Of a DNA stretch of 58,937 nt, positions 1-9,021 are shown piece by piece. The notes under the pieces are model-generated. The model saw nothing but the letters and a program-made list of their open reading frames with translations. It ran no database searches and was not told the DNA's origin. The stretch is from Clostridia bacterium (lineage in GTDB: Bacteria; Bacillota; Clostridia; Oscillospirales; Acutalibacteraceae). Numbering within the stretch: position 1 is the stretch's first letter; the number at the start of each line of letters is the position of its first letter. The translations under genes were made by a program, and so were the position numbers. Where the stretch lies: positions 1 through 58,937 of the forward strand of contig JAFSDL010000040.1 in assembly GCA_017436285.1 (NCBI GenBank), written 5' to 3'.

Positions 1-483
1 ACCCATGTGGTGATGGAAGGTGAGTGTGATACCCATATCCTTTGCAACCTTACCAAGCTTGTTAAGACCTGTGCAAAGCTTATCCCATTCTTCGTCATTC
101 ATAACATATTTATCGTCAAAGATGGAAAGGTCTGTGCCCTGAATTGAGTGACCCTGCTCGGAAACACCAACAACCTTTGCACCCATTTCTTTAAGAAAAG
201 TAATATGCTTAATGAATTCCTTTTCGGTTTCTTCATAGGGCTTTGTTGTAAGGAAGGTTGAAAACCATGCGTTACAAATCTGCATACCGCGAAGGTCAAG
301 TGCTTTTTTGAGAACTGCAGTGTCCTTAGGATATTTGTTACCAACCTCGCAACCTGTGAAGCCTGCAAGTGCCATTTCGGAAATGCACTGTTCGAATGTG
401 TTTTCTGCTCCAAGGTCCGGCATATCGTCGTTTGTCCACGCGATAGGAGCAATACCGAGTTTTACTTTGTTTTTATCAAGCAT
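1..483 (-). CDS. iolE: Inosose dehydratase IolE (N-terminal part, cut by window edge)
   Basis: Translating the minus strand from the ATG at 483 gives an open frame that runs off the left edge (161 codons visible). It starts [19 protein letters not shown], the typical N-terminus of IolE, a TIM-barrel (xylose-isomerase-like) enzyme that dehydrates 2-keto-myo-inositol (scyllo-inosose) to the trihydroxycyclohexanedione used by IolD. Visible barrel features include the GCEVGNKYP stretch and a FHHHMG motif at the edge, where metal-binding residues begin in this family. The start codon overlaps the iolD stop by one base (TGATG), implying translational coupling. It is the fifth gene of an iolC-x-iolB-iolD-iolE operon. 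Truncation is due only to the window end, so nothing can be said about the C-terminal half. Function is very secure from sequence and context together. Confidence 0.93.
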   Translation of the reverse strand, partial: MLDKNKVKLGIAPIAWTNDDMPDLGAENTFEQCISEMALAGFTGCEVGNKYPKDTAVLKKALDLRGMQICNAWFSTFLTTKPYEETEKEFIKHITFLKEMGAKVVGVSEQGHSIQGTDLSIFDDKYVMNDEEWDKLCTGLNKLGKVAKDMGITLTFHHHMG

Positions 484-2396
484 CAGAATTTCCTCGCTTT
501 TCTAAGATTTTCGTCTTTATTTTTAAAAGCAGTGTTTACTGCTTCCTTTGATGAAGTGGATGCGATACCAACGTGCCACCAGGCACCGTAGCCATCGGTC
601 ATTGACTTGGGAAGAACCTTGATATCAATAAGAGTTGAAACATTCTGTTTCTTTGAATCTATAAGTGCTGCCTCAAGCTCTTCAAGAGTTTTTGCTGTAT
701 AGGTCTTTACACCATAACCTGCAGCACTCATAGCAAAATCAATGGGAATAAGCTCACCTAAAAGATTTCCGTTTTCATCACGCTTACGGAATTCTGTTGC
801 AAGGTTGCCGATACCGTTTGACATCTGAAGATTGTTGATGCAACCAAAGCCTGAGTTATCAAAAAGAAGAACGTTGATTTTTTTGTTTTCCTGGATTGAT
901 GTAACAAGCTCACTGTGAAGCATAAGGTAGCTACCATCACCACAGAAAGCGTAAACCTCTTTATCGGGCTCTGCCATTTTTGAGCCGAGAGCACCTGCAA
1001 TTTCATAGCCCATACAGGAGTAACCGTATTCCATATTGTAGGAGTTGGGGGCATCAGTAGTCCACATTCTCTGCATACAACCGGGGAGAGAGCCTGCCGC
1101 CGCAACTGCAATAGCATCATCGTCAATAATCTTTCTTATAAGTGCAAGTGCAGATGTCTGTGTGATAGTACCACCGATTTTTTCAACAAATTCGGGGATT
1201 GTTTCCTCATATCTTGCCTTGATAATAGGCTCAAAATCCTCTGAATATTTATATTCGGAAAGCTTTGCCATTTCCTCAAACCAAGCATTTTTAGCATCAG
1301 CAATTTCAGTTGTGTATTCGGTTTTATAATCGCCGATTGCATTATCAAGAGCTTCAATACCAAGCTTAGCATCGCAAACCGCCTTAACAGAAGAAAGCTT
1401 GTAAGCATCAAATCTGTCTGTGTTAATTGTTATAAATTTTGCATCTGCCTTGAAAAGTGATTTTGAAGCAGTTGTGAAATCAGAGAAGCGAGTACCGATG
1501 CCGAGAATAACATCAGCTTCCTTAGCGATAACATTTGCGGAAAGGTTACCTGTTACACCAACACCGCCAAGGTTAAGCTTATGTGATGAAAGAACTGCAG
1601 ATTTACCGTTCTGGGTTTCTGCAAAGGGAATGTTATGCTTTTCGCAGAAGGCTTCAACCGTTCTGCCTGCTTCTGAATATCTTACACCGCCACCTGCAAT
1701 AACAAGAGGCTTTTTAGAAGCTTTGAGAATTTCTGCAATATCGGAAATTTCATCATCCGCAGGTGCAATTCTTGTAATTTTATGTACTCTTTTTGTAAAG
1801 AAATAATCGGGATAGTCGTAGCTTTCACCCTCAACATCCTGGCAAAGAGCAATGCATACTGCACCTGTGTTTGCGGTATCTGTAAGCACACGCATAGCAT
1901 TAGTCATAGCACTCATTAACTGCTCAGGACGAACAATTCTGTCCCAATATCTGCAAACAGGCTTGTAAGCATCATTTGTTGTAATTGAAAGGGAATGGGG
2001 TTGCTCAAACTGTTGAAGAACAGGGTCAGGCTGGCGACAAGCGAATGTGTCGGCAGGGAAGAGAAGCAACGGAATGTTGTTTACTGTTGCAGTTGCCGCC
2101 GCAGTAATCATATTAGCAGCACCGGGACCGATAGAAGAAGAACAGGCAATGATTTTTCTTCTGTTGTTCTGCTTAGCAAAGCTTGTGGCAACGTGAGCCA
2201 TACCTTGCTCGTTTTTACCCTGATAAACCTTGAGTTCACCCGGGTTTTCATCAAGAGCCTGACCAAGACCGCATACAATTCCGTGACCGAAAACAGTAAA
2301 AATACCGTCAACGAATTTGGTCTCCTTGCCGTCAAAGGAAACATACTGGTTATCAAGGAATTTTACAAGGGCTTGCCCCATTGTCATAATAGCCAT
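483..2396 (-). CDS. iolD: 3D-(3,5/4)-trihydroxycyclohexane-1,2-dione acylhydrolase IolD
   Basis: 637 residues, the usual length of IolD. This is a thiamine-diphosphate enzyme that hydrolyses the cyclic trione made by IolE to 5-deoxy-glucuronate, the ring-opening step of cytosolic inositol catabolism. The order is an N-terminal pyrimidine-binding domain (with the conserved Glu in [11 protein letters not shown] near residue 60), a central domain, and a C-terminal pyrophosphate-binding domain with the GDGSY...N motif around residues 480-510 that holds the Mg-ThDP. A short run of acidic/basic residues ends the protein, with no truncation. It lies 37 bases after iolB and overlaps iolE by one base. 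A generic acetolactate-synthase family assignment is excluded by length and by the iolB/C/E neighbours. Confidence 0.96.
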   Translation of the reverse strand: MAIMTMGQALVKFLDNQYVSFDGKETKFVDGIFTVFGHGIVCGLGQALDENPGELKVYQGKNEQGMAHVATSFAKQNNRRKIIACSSSIGPGAANMITAAATATVNNIPLLLFPADTFACRQPDPVLQQFEQPHSLSITTNDAYKPVCRYWDRIVRPEQLMSAMTNAMRVLTDTANTGAVCIALCQDVEGESYDYPDYFFTKRVHKITRIAPADDEISDIAEILKASKKPLVIAGGGVRYSEAGRTVEAFCEKHNIPFAETQNGKSAVLSSHKLNLGGVGVTGNLSANVIAKEADVILGIGTRFSDFTTASKSLFKADAKFITINTDRFDAYKLSSVKAVCDAKLGIEALDNAIGDYKTEYTTEIADAKNAWFEEMAKLSEYKYSEDFEPIIKARYEETIPEFVEKIGGTITQTSALALIRKIIDDDAIAVAAAGSLPGCMQRMWTTDAPNSYNMEYGYSCMGYEIAGALGSKMAEPDKEVYAFCGDGSYLMLHSELVTSIQENKKINVLLFDNSGFGCINNLQMSNGIGNLATEFRKRDENGNLLGELIPIDFAMSAAGYGVKTYTAKTLEELEAALIDSKKQNVSTLIDIKVLPKSMTDGYGAWWHVGIASTSSKEAVNTAFKNKDENLRKARKF

Positions 2397-2433
2397 TTAT
2401 ATATCACTCCTTAAGGAATAATTTCTGAATAAA

Positions 2434-3201
2434 TTATTTTGTGAGCCATAAGTGTTCGTCTGAAACAAATCTTGTTGTTTTATACCAGGGGTCATCCGGA
2501 AGATGGCGAATCATCCAGATATAGCACATTTCGTAACCTGGTGCAACTGCTTGCTGATGGTCGTTACCGTCAGTAATATAAACTGCACTGCCCTGAACAC
2601 TTTTATAAACATTGTCACCAACGAAAGAGGCACCAAAGCCCTGAGGCTTATCGAACTGATAATAATATACCTCGGGTTGAGGATGGTGGTGGGGCGGGTA
2701 GCTTGACCAACGCCCGGGTTGGTTATAAACCTCGCCCAAAACCATATTTGAATAGGGAGCATTGTCAGGGTCAAAAACAGTTGATACAATTCTGTAGCCT
2801 GTGCCATCCCATTGGTCTTTACCGAAGTGCTGATATAAAATCATATCGGGTGTGTAAAAAACAGGGGAGAAAACAATATCGTTATCAGTCTGTTGAATAA
2901 GAATTTCAGAAGTCTTATTTGCTTTAATTGTAACCTCTGTGCATTTGGGAACGTGTAAGCAATATGAAGCTTTAACAAAGGGATTTTCTCTCACCATATT
3001 TTTTGTTTCTCCATCCCAGGAGATATCGGCATCACCATAAAGAATTAAAAAAGCGGTTTCGCAGTCCTCATCATAAACTGTAAAGCTTTCGTTTTCAGTA
3101 AATTTCTTGACTTTAATATTCATAAGCATATCAGAATGCTTACCATTCATTTCACAAACTGTTTTAATTCCGTTTTCATTAAAGGATAATTGTTCAAACA
3201 T
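2434..3201 (-). CDS. iolB: 5-deoxy-glucuronate isomerase IolB
   Basis: 255 residues, a bicupin enzyme that isomerises 5-deoxy-glucuronate to 5-dehydro-2-deoxy-gluconate, between the IolD and IolC steps. The C-terminal cupin carries the metal-binding histidine cluster YPPHHHPQPEVYYYQF (about residues 167-182), followed by the GNDHQQAVAPGYEMCYIW stretch that supplies the last metal ligand; both are signatures of the family. It is slightly shorter than many IolB proteins (about 270 residues), the N-terminal cupin being compact. Located 11 bases after the SanA-like gene and 37 before iolD, clearly in one transcript. Confidence 0.95.
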   Translation of the reverse strand: MFEQLSFNENGIKTVCEMNGKHSDMLMNIKVKKFTENESFTVYDEDCETAFLILYGDADISWDGETKNMVRENPFVKASYCLHVPKCTEVTIKANKTSEILIQQTDNDIVFSPVFYTPDMILYQHFGKDQWDGTGYRIVSTVFDPDNAPYSNMVLGEVYNQPGRWSSYPPHHHPQPEVYYYQFDKPQGFGASFVGDNVYKSVQGSAVYITDGNDHQQAVAPGYEMCYIWMIRHLPDDPWYKTTRFVSDEHLWLTK

Positions 3202-3212
3202 AATTTTACCTC

Positions 3213-3908
3213 TTATTTATCGTCTGTTAAAACACCACTTGAGCTTATTGGAATTGCATCACCCAGATAGGTGGGCTCAGGCTTGAAAAAGCACCATACA
3301 AAATCCTTGCAACGTGCCATTGCTTCTCTTATATTGTTATAGCTCCTTACGGGGAGAGAATAGTTATACTGACCGTCTGCTTCAACACCGTAAGCCTCAA
3401 GACCTAATTTCCTTGCATCATAAACTGCTCTGTATAGATGATATTTCTGTGTGACGATAACAACTTTTTTCACCTGAAAAATTTCTTTTGCGCGGTACAT
3501 TGATTCGTATGTCGAAAAGCCTGCGTGGTCCATAAAAACCTCTTCGGCAACTGCACCATTATCAATTGCAAAGTCCTTCATAACATTGACCTCGTCATAG
3601 TCAGTTCTGCCGTGGTCACCGCTCATAAGGATTCTGTTTGTACAGCCTGTGTTATAAACCTCAACGCCCTTATTTAATCTCTCTTCAAGCATATGAGAGG
3701 GGGAATCGCCCCATACACCTGCACCGAGAACAAGCACACAGTCAAAGCTATAGTCATTCAATTCTTCAATTGTTAAAAAGTACTTTGTAGAAAATTCATA
3801 CATATACACATTAATCAGAACGGGAATCTGAACAAGTATGAATGCAAGAAGAAGCAGAACGCTTATTGCTCTTTTGAATTTTGTTATAAATTCCTTAACC
3901 ACGAGCAA
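3213..3908 (-). CDS. SanA/YdcF-like DUF218 membrane-anchored protein
   Basis: 231 residues if the TTG at 3908 is used; a GTG at 3902 is an alternative, since the likely ribosome site GGTGAG sits inside the end of iolC. An N-terminal membrane segment (about residues 14-35, AISVLLLLAFILVQIPVLI) anchors a DUF218 domain: VLVLGAGVWGDSPSHMLEERL, then MSGDHG, and the VVIVTQKYHLYRA stretch typical of SanA (vancomycin-sensitivity protein), ElyC and YdcF. These proteins act at the cell envelope by unknown chemistry. It overlaps iolC by 14 bases and is followed 11 bases later by iolB, so it is translationally embedded in the inositol operon, although DUF218 proteins are not part of the known pathway. 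The family call is firm; the function is unknown. Confidence 0.82.
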   Translation of the reverse strand: MLVVKEFITKFKRAISVLLLLAFILVQIPVLINVYMYEFSTKYFLTIEELNDYSFDCVLVLGAGVWGDSPSHMLEERLNKGVEVYNTGCTNRILMSGDHGRTDYDEVNVMKDFAIDNGAVAEEVFMDHAGFSTYESMYRAKEIFQVKKVVIVTQKYHLYRAVYDARKLGLEAYGVEADGQYNYSLPVRSYNNIREAMARCKDFVWCFFKPEPTYLGDAIPISSSGVLTDDK

Positions 3909-4911
3909 TCATCTCACCATATTCTTCTTTTTCTTTTTTGATAAATTCCTTTACTGCTTCAACAGAGGGCATATCCTGAGAGCAAGCGTGGCTTGCAACA
4001 AGCATAGCAGCAGAAGCTGAGCCGAACTCAAGGGCATCAATAATTTCCCAACCCTCAAGCAGACCATAAAGGAAGGCAGAAGCATAACCATCGCCTCCAC
4101 CGAAGGATTTGAGAAGCTTAACGGGGAAGGGCTTGATATTGAAGCTTTCGCCATCGTTTGTATATGCAGTTGAGCCTTCCTTACCGTGCTTGATAATAAC
4201 GATTTTTGCACCCTGAGAATGCCAGTATGATGCACTTGTTTTATCTGTACCGTCAAGACCGATAAGCTTTTCAGTTAAATCAAATTCTTCTCTTGAGCCG
4301 AGAATAATATCAGCCTTTGAAGCAAGCGTTGAATAGTAAATTGCGATTTCATCACTGTTTTTCCAGTTGTAAGCACGATAGTCGATGTCAAATATAACGG
4401 GAATATTGTTTTTCTTTGCAAGAACAGTTGCTTTAAGCGCCGCTTCTCTTGAGGGGCTTTCGCAAAGTGCAGTACCCGAAATAAGAAGAGCCTTTGATTT
4501 CTTTATGTAGTCTTCGTCAATATCTTCAACGGAAAGCTTTAGGTCTGCCGCGTCATTACGATACATAAGAATTGAGCTTTCAGTTTCGGAAAGAATTTCA
4601 GTAAAGGTAAGACCGATTTTTTCACCATTTGTGCAACGGGTAATGTGAGAGCAGTCAATACCCTCGTTTTTGAAGAAATTTTCAACAAAAGTTCCTAATT
4701 CATCGTCAGAAACCTTTGCAAAGAAGCCACATTTTTTACCAAGCCTTGAAAGACCCACTGCAATATTGGCGGGGGAGCCACCAAGATATTTTTTAAAGGT
4801 TGTGCTCTGTGAAAGAGGACAGTAATAGTCTGTTGGGTTAAAGTCAACCGCAACGCGACCTAAGAGGATTAGGTCAAATTCCTTTGAATTGTCAAATTCA
4901 ATGTATTTCAT
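3895..4911 (-). CDS. iolC: 5-dehydro-2-deoxygluconokinase IolC
   Basis: 338 residues, PfkB/ribokinase-family sugar kinase that phosphorylates 5-dehydro-2-deoxygluconate before aldol cleavage. The start region LILLGRVAVDFNPTDYY and the sugar-binding GGSPANIAVGLSRLGKK motif (about residues 44-61) are characteristic of IolC. The catalytic PfkB signature near residue 270 reads GGGDGYASAFLYGLL, with the base Asp present and the usual GAGD read as GGGD. It is the promoter-proximal gene of the iol operon. The SD AAGGAG lies about ten bases before the ATG, and a sigma-A-like promoter lies about 60 bases upstream. Confidence 0.94.
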   Translation of the reverse strand: MKYIEFDNSKEFDLILLGRVAVDFNPTDYYCPLSQSTTFKKYLGGSPANIAVGLSRLGKKCGFFAKVSDDELGTFVENFFKNEGIDCSHITRCTNGEKIGLTFTEILSETESSILMYRNDAADLKLSVEDIDEDYIKKSKALLISGTALCESPSREAALKATVLAKKNNIPVIFDIDYRAYNWKNSDEIAIYYSTLASKADIILGSREEFDLTEKLIGLDGTDKTSASYWHSQGAKIVIIKHGKEGSTAYTNDGESFNIKPFPVKLLKSFGGGDGYASAFLYGLLEGWEIIDALEFGSASAAMLVASHACSQDMPSVEAVKEFIKKEKEEYGEMIARG

Positions 4912-4968
4912 AAATAAGAGCTCCTTATTTTAAATTTTTTGTTTTCAAAATCACAAAAATACACAATA

Positions 4969-4997
4969 ATTTTACAACAATTTTCCGCTTAAATCAA
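4969..4997 (-). promoter_or_regulatory. Sigma-A-like promoter of the iol operon
   Basis: Read on the minus strand: -35 TTGATT (4997-4992), 17-base spacer, -10 TAAAAT (4974-4969), start of transcription expected near 4962, about 50 bases before iolC. A perfect 9-base inverted repeat (ATTTTACAA at 4969-4977 and TTGTAAAAT at 5005-5013) covers the -10 element and the region upstream of the -35, and could be a regulator site. Assignment is by consensus match only. Confidence 0.5.
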
Positions 4998-5046
4998 TAT
5001 TATATTGTAAAATAAATAATTTATTAATATATGGTTACAGTAGAAG

Positions 5047-5086
5047 ACACCGACAGCCGCTCAACTTTGTGAACGGCTGTCGGTGT
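5047..5086. repeat. Strong hairpin in the divergent iolC/yhhN intergenic region
   Basis: A perfect 13-base inverted repeat: ACACCGACAGCCG at 5047-5059 and CGGCTGTCGGTGT at 5074-5086, with a 14-base loop. It is G+C-rich in an otherwise very A+T-rich 376-base intergenic stretch (4912-5287). Neither arm is followed by a run of T on its strand, and the flanking genes are divergent, so it is not placed as a terminator for either one. The rest of this intergenic region holds the iolC promoter, a weak promoter for the downstream gene, and nothing else recognised. Confidence 0.6.
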
Positions 5087-5219
5087 TTGCGTAAGTTATT
5101 GGCGTATTAACTTGCTTTTATATTACCACTACCAAGAGGAAAAATCAAGAAAAATTCTTTGGTTAAAATAAACAAAATTAAAATATGAAAATTATGCAAA
5201 CCTTTTTAAGTTGGGTTAA

Positions 5220-5248
5220 TTGAATTTTGCTTTATGTTGTGTTAATAT
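5220..5248 (+). promoter_or_regulatory. Candidate promoter of the yhhN-like gene
   Basis: TTGAAT (5220-5225), 17-base spacer, TAATAT (5243-5248); each hexamer matches the sigma-A consensus at four of six positions. It lies 40 bases before the GTG at 5288. Weak consensus, so only a candidate. Confidence 0.35.
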
Positions 5249-5287
5249 CTTTTTATATAAATTTCAGAAACATAAGGTGGATTTGAA

Positions 5288-5995
5288 GTGGGTTATTTGT
5301 TTTTTGCAATAGGAATTGTGGCTACAATTATATTCTTAACAAAAAGAACTGCAAGCGTAACAATTGATGTGGTTGCCATTAAGTCGATTGCAAGCATGGG
5401 ATTCATTCTTTCAGGCTTGTTTTTCTTTATTAATAATGAAGTATGTCCTGATTATTTAGGTGTTTTCACTGTTGGTGGTGCCTGCTTTGGTATGCTTGGT
5501 GACATTGTTCTTGATTTAAAATATTCCAAGCTGAATGATGCGGACAGATGCACCAACTTAGGCTTCTGGACATTTCTTATAGGTCATATTTTTTACAGTA
5601 TAGCAATGGTTTCGGTTTACGGAATAGAAATTATAAATGTAATTTGTGTTGCGATTGGTATAGTTGCAGGTATTGTTATCGCAGTTGCTACCGAAAAGGT
5701 TATGAAGCTTGAATATGGTAAATTCAAGAAAATAACAATTCTTTATACTGCAGTTTTGTGTATGACTTTAGGCTTTGCAGGTGGTTATACTATAACTGAA
5801 TGCTATACCTTACATAGTGTGCTTCTTAATATCGGATTTGCATTGTTTGTTCTTTCTGATGCTTTCCTTGCAGGGCTTTATTTCAGTATAAAGCCTGAGA
5901 ATAGAACAAATAGGAAGGCTATTGTTTTAAATCATGCAACATATTTTGCTGCACAGTATATTATTGCTCTTTCATTAGCATTTTATAGAGGTTAA
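5288..5995 (+). CDS. YhhN/TMEM86-family integral membrane protein
   Basis: 235 residues beginning at GTG 5288, chosen because AAGGTGG at 5274-5280 sits seven bases upstream. Almost wholly hydrophobic with about seven to eight membrane helices. Family marks are GACFGMLGDIVLDLKY near residue 70 (the conserved G-D region), and LSDAFLAGLYF near residue 190 (the conserved SD..LA). YhhN proteins are related to TMEM86 lysoplasmalogenases, which cleave the vinyl-ether bond of lysoplasmalogen; bacterial members are mostly uncharacterised. Clostridia are known to make plasmalogens, which makes a lipid role possible but unproven. It is separated from alaX by only three bases. Confidence 0.75.
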   Translation: MGYLFFAIGIVATIIFLTKRTASVTIDVVAIKSIASMGFILSGLFFFINNEVCPDYLGVFTVGGACFGMLGDIVLDLKYSKLNDADRCTNLGFWTFLIGHIFYSIAMVSVYGIEIINVICVAIGIVAGIVIAVATEKVMKLEYGKFKKITILYTAVLCMTLGFAGGYTITECYTLHSVLLNIGFALFVLSDAFLAGLYFSIKPENRTNRKAIVLNHATYFAAQYIIALSLAFYRG

Positions 5996-5998
5996 TTT

Positions 5999-7165
5999 AT
6001 GAAAACAGAAAGATTATATTATTCAGACAGTTATATAAAAGAATTTGAAGCAACCGTTGTTTCTTGTGAAAAGGCAGAAAAAGGCTATAAGGTTGTTCTT
6101 GATAAAACCGCTTTTTTCCCCGAGGGTGGCGGTCAGCTGGCAGATACAGGCTTTATCGGTGATGCAAAGGTAACTGATGTTCAGGAAAAAGAGAATGTAA
6201 TTTATCATTATGTTGATAAAGAGCTGACAGTATCAGATAAAAATAACTGTAAGCTTGACTGGGAGCAGAGATTTTTAAGAATGCAAAGCCATAGTGGTGA
6301 GCACATTGTTTCAGGTGTTGTTCATTCATTATTCGGCTATGATAATGTTGGCTTTCATATGGAAGAGGATTATGTAACTGTTGATTTCAGTGGTGAATTA
6401 ACCCGCCAACAGCTTGATGAGGTTGAAGAAAAAACCAACAGATATATTTATGATAATATTGAAATTGAATGCTTTTTCCCGGATGAAAATGATATAGAAA
6501 GCCTTGATTATCGCAGTAAGCTTGATTTAAAAGACGGTGTTCGCCTTGTAAGAATAGGCGAGGCAGACCTTTGCGCTTGCTGTGCACCCCACGTTAAAAG
6601 AACAGGTGAAATAGGTGTTGTTAAAATTCTTGATTTTATGCGTCACAGAGGTGGCGTGAGAATAGTTATGAAATCTGGTCTTAAAGCACTTTATGATTAC
6701 AGAGAAAAATATACAAGCGTTTATGATGTTTCTGTTATGCTTTCTTCCAAGCAACACGAAATTGCTTCTTATGTTGATAAAAAAATCAAAGAGAATGAGA
6801 CCTTGAACAGAAGCTTCAATGATTTTAAAATGCAGATAGCGGAAAATGATAAAGAAAACCTTACCTATATCGGCGATACAGCTCTTTTCATTACATCATT
6901 TTATGATTCGGATATGATGCGAGAGCTTGCAAACTATGGTATGACTCAAAAGGAAATCTGCGTCATTCTTTCAGGTAACGAGGAAAATGGCTTTTCTTAT
7001 GTTGCAGGTAGCCTGAATTTTGATTTAATGAGGTTTGCAAAGCATTTTAATTCTGCGCTTAATGGCAGAGGTGGCGGACGAGGCACGATGATTCAGGGTA
7101 AGCTCACAGCCACAAAGGAAAATATTTCGGATTATTTTAATAATCTTGATTTGAATTCTCTTTAA
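5999..7165 (+). CDS. Alanyl-tRNA editing protein, AlaX type with DHHA1 tail
   Basis: 388 residues, homologous to the editing half of alanyl-tRNA synthetase without the catalytic core; such proteins deacylate mischarged Ser-tRNA(Ala) in trans. Seen in order: a beta-barrel with FFPEGGGQLADTG (about residues 39-51), the zinc/catalytic site QSHSGEH (about 96-102), the second zinc motif CACCAPHVKRTGEIG (about 191-205), a helical linker, and a C-terminal DHHA1-like segment with NGRGGGRGTMIQGK. All metal ligands (H, H, C, H) are present, so it should be active. ATG 5999 directly follows the previous stop. Its position among unrelated genes gives no further hint. Confidence 0.87.
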   Translation: MKTERLYYSDSYIKEFEATVVSCEKAEKGYKVVLDKTAFFPEGGGQLADTGFIGDAKVTDVQEKENVIYHYVDKELTVSDKNNCKLDWEQRFLRMQSHSGEHIVSGVVHSLFGYDNVGFHMEEDYVTVDFSGELTRQQLDEVEEKTNRYIYDNIEIECFFPDENDIESLDYRSKLDLKDGVRLVRIGEADLCACCAPHVKRTGEIGVVKILDFMRHRGGVRIVMKSGLKALYDYREKYTSVYDVSVMLSSKQHEIASYVDKKIKENETLNRSFNDFKMQIAENDKENLTYIGDTALFITSFYDSDMMRELANYGMTQKEICVILSGNEENGFSYVAGSLNFDLMRFAKHFNSALNGRGGGRGTMIQGKLTATKENISDYFNNLDLNSL

Positions 7166-7185
7166 TTTCAATACGGAGCTTGGTT

Positions 7186-8499
7186 ATGGATTTCAGTAAA
7201 TATATAATTGATTTTAAAAGCAAGGCTGATGCATTTTTTAATTCTGTTGCACAATGCTATGATTCGGGTGAGGCTTCAAAGCTTTTGCTTTATAATGATG
7301 TTGAAAAAATTGCTTTTAATGAGCTTGTAGCGCGTTATGAAGGTAAAAAACTTTTTGATAACAAAATAGAGAATAACGAGTTTATCTTCTGTGTCGATGA
7401 TGGTGTTTTGCTTTCCTTCGGCTACTATGGTTGCAATAATTCCGTCAGAATTTCTCTTGACGATAAAACTGCATTGCCTCAGTATGAAAATGAGAAATAT
7501 TCAAATAATTCCGAAACAACTCTCTGGCAGTTTGAGGTTGACCATACCTTGATCGACTGTGGTATGTGCTATATTCTTCGTACCTGTGATGGTTCGTTTT
7601 TTGTAATTGACAGTGCTCATACTTACTCCATCAGAGATTGCGACAGAATTTATGATTTCCTTCGTGAGCGAACACCGAGCGGGCAGAAGGTACGAATCAA
7701 GGGTTGGTTTTTAAGTCACGGGCACGAGGACCATATCGCTCAGTTTATGAACTATGTCCGTTATTATATGCACGATTCAATCATTGAAAGAGTTTATCAT
7801 AATTTCGTTCCCAATGACCATAGAGATGGTACATATTGGACACCATCAAACCTGAATTATGTAACCGCCTTCTACGAATTAATGGAAAAGCATCCCGAAA
7901 TTCCTGTTTGCCGATTGCATACGGGTATGTATTTTTATGCAAATAATATTCGTTTTGATGTTCTTTGCTCCCACGAGGATGTTTTCCCGGGCGATAATGA
8001 GAATTATAACGATTCCTCTGTTGTTATTATGGCTCAGGCAGAAGGAACCAAAATATTGTTTCCGGGTGATGCAGGTCACGAGGAAAGCTATATTCTTGAG
8101 GCTCGCTACCCTGAATATTTGAAATCAGACATAGTTCAGCAGGCTCATCACGGGCATTTCGGCACAACCGATAAATTCTATGAGCTTGTTAATGCCGAGG
8201 TTGCCCTCTTTCCTGTTACTCAAATTAAATTTGATGAAGAATTACCTAACCAGTCTCCTAACAGAAAATCATTGGAAATTTCAAAATATTATTTCATTGC
8301 CTCAAACGGTACTGTTGAGATACCCTTGCCTTATAAGTCAGGGGAATTCAGGCTTTTAGCCGATGAAACCTTTGAAAGCTTTTCGGGTGTTTTCAACCTT
8401 TGGGCTTATGAATATACAAAGGAGAGAAAAGAGCAGTTATACAAGGAATATCTTCAGCGTGGCGGTAAGCCAATGGATGAATATAAGAATGGTTTTTGA
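7186..8499 (+). CDS. Metallo-beta-lactamase-fold hydrolase
   Basis: 437 residues from ATG 7186; a TTG at 7180 is in frame, but GGAG at 7175-7178 is correctly spaced only for the ATG. The first 110 residues resemble nothing I can name. The MBL fold follows with the metal motif SHGHEDH near residue 183, a later FPGDAGHEE and the AHHGH motif near residue 320, all consistent with a two-metal ComEC-like or general MBL hydrolase. The enzyme looks intact; substrate unknown. No signal peptide, so cytosolic. It ends overlapping, or two bases before, the next gene. Confidence 0.75.
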   Translation: MDFSKYIIDFKSKADAFFNSVAQCYDSGEASKLLLYNDVEKIAFNELVARYEGKKLFDNKIENNEFIFCVDDGVLLSFGYYGCNNSVRISLDDKTALPQYENEKYSNNSETTLWQFEVDHTLIDCGMCYILRTCDGSFFVIDSAHTYSIRDCDRIYDFLRERTPSGQKVRIKGWFLSHGHEDHIAQFMNYVRYYMHDSIIERVYHNFVPNDHRDGTYWTPSNLNYVTAFYELMEKHPEIPVCRLHTGMYFYANNIRFDVLCSHEDVFPGDNENYNDSSVVIMAQAEGTKILFPGDAGHEESYILEARYPEYLKSDIVQQAHHGHFGTTDKFYELVNAEVALFPVTQIKFDEELPNQSPNRKSLEISKYYFIASNGTVEIPLPYKSGEFRLLADETFESFSGVFNLWAYEYTKERKEQLYKEYLQRGGKPMDEYKNGF

Positions 8500-8501
8500 T
8501 T

Positions 8502-9011
8502 ATGCTTTTTGATTACACATTAATTCGCTCAAAACGGAAAAGTGTTTCTATTCAGGTGGATGCAGATTGCAATATTATTGTGAGAGCACCCTTGAGGCTT
8601 TCCCAAAAGGAGCTTGATAAAATTCTTCTCGAAAAGAAGGTGTGGCTTGAAAAAGCCATTATTTCTCAAAGAGAAAAGAAAAAGGAAATTAAAGAATATT
8701 CTGAAGATGATATAAAGCTTTTGCGCAAAAAGGCAAAGGAAATAATACCGCAAAAAGTGGAATATTATGCAAAATTAATGCAAGTAAATCCAAATTCGGT
8801 GAAAATCAATTCTGCTAAAAAACGATATGGCTCTTGCTCGGGAGCCAATAATCTGAATTTTTCCTTGTATCTTATGGATAAGGATGAACGATTTATTGAT
8901 TATGTTGTAGTTCACGAGCTTGCTCATATCAGGCACCATAATCACAGTAAGGATTTTTATAAGTTTATTGAACAATTTATGCCCGATTATAAAGAAAGAA
9001 TGAAGCTTTGA
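8502..9011 (+). CDS. YgjP-type M48 zinc metallopeptidase-like protein (DUF45)
   Basis: 169 residues from ATG 8502; a TTG at 8496 is in frame and overlaps the preceding stop, and no strong SD decides between them. The C-terminal half has the metal site VVHELAHIRHHNHSKDFY (HExxH plus a third His), preceded by KKRYGSCSGANNLNFS, the typical YgjP/WLM signature. Family members are annotated as M48-like peptidases or, for YgjP, as UTP pyrophosphatase; true function unclear. The N-terminal part is Lys/Glu-rich. Probably co-transcribed with the MBL gene. Confidence 0.82.
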   Translation: MLFDYTLIRSKRKSVSIQVDADCNIIVRAPLRLSQKELDKILLEKKVWLEKAIISQREKKKEIKEYSEDDIKLLRKKAKEIIPQKVEYYAKLMQVNPNSVKINSAKKRYGSCSGANNLNFSLYLMDKDERFIDYVVVHELAHIRHHNHSKDFYKFIEQFMPDYKERMKL

Positions 9012-9021
9012 GGTGAAATTT

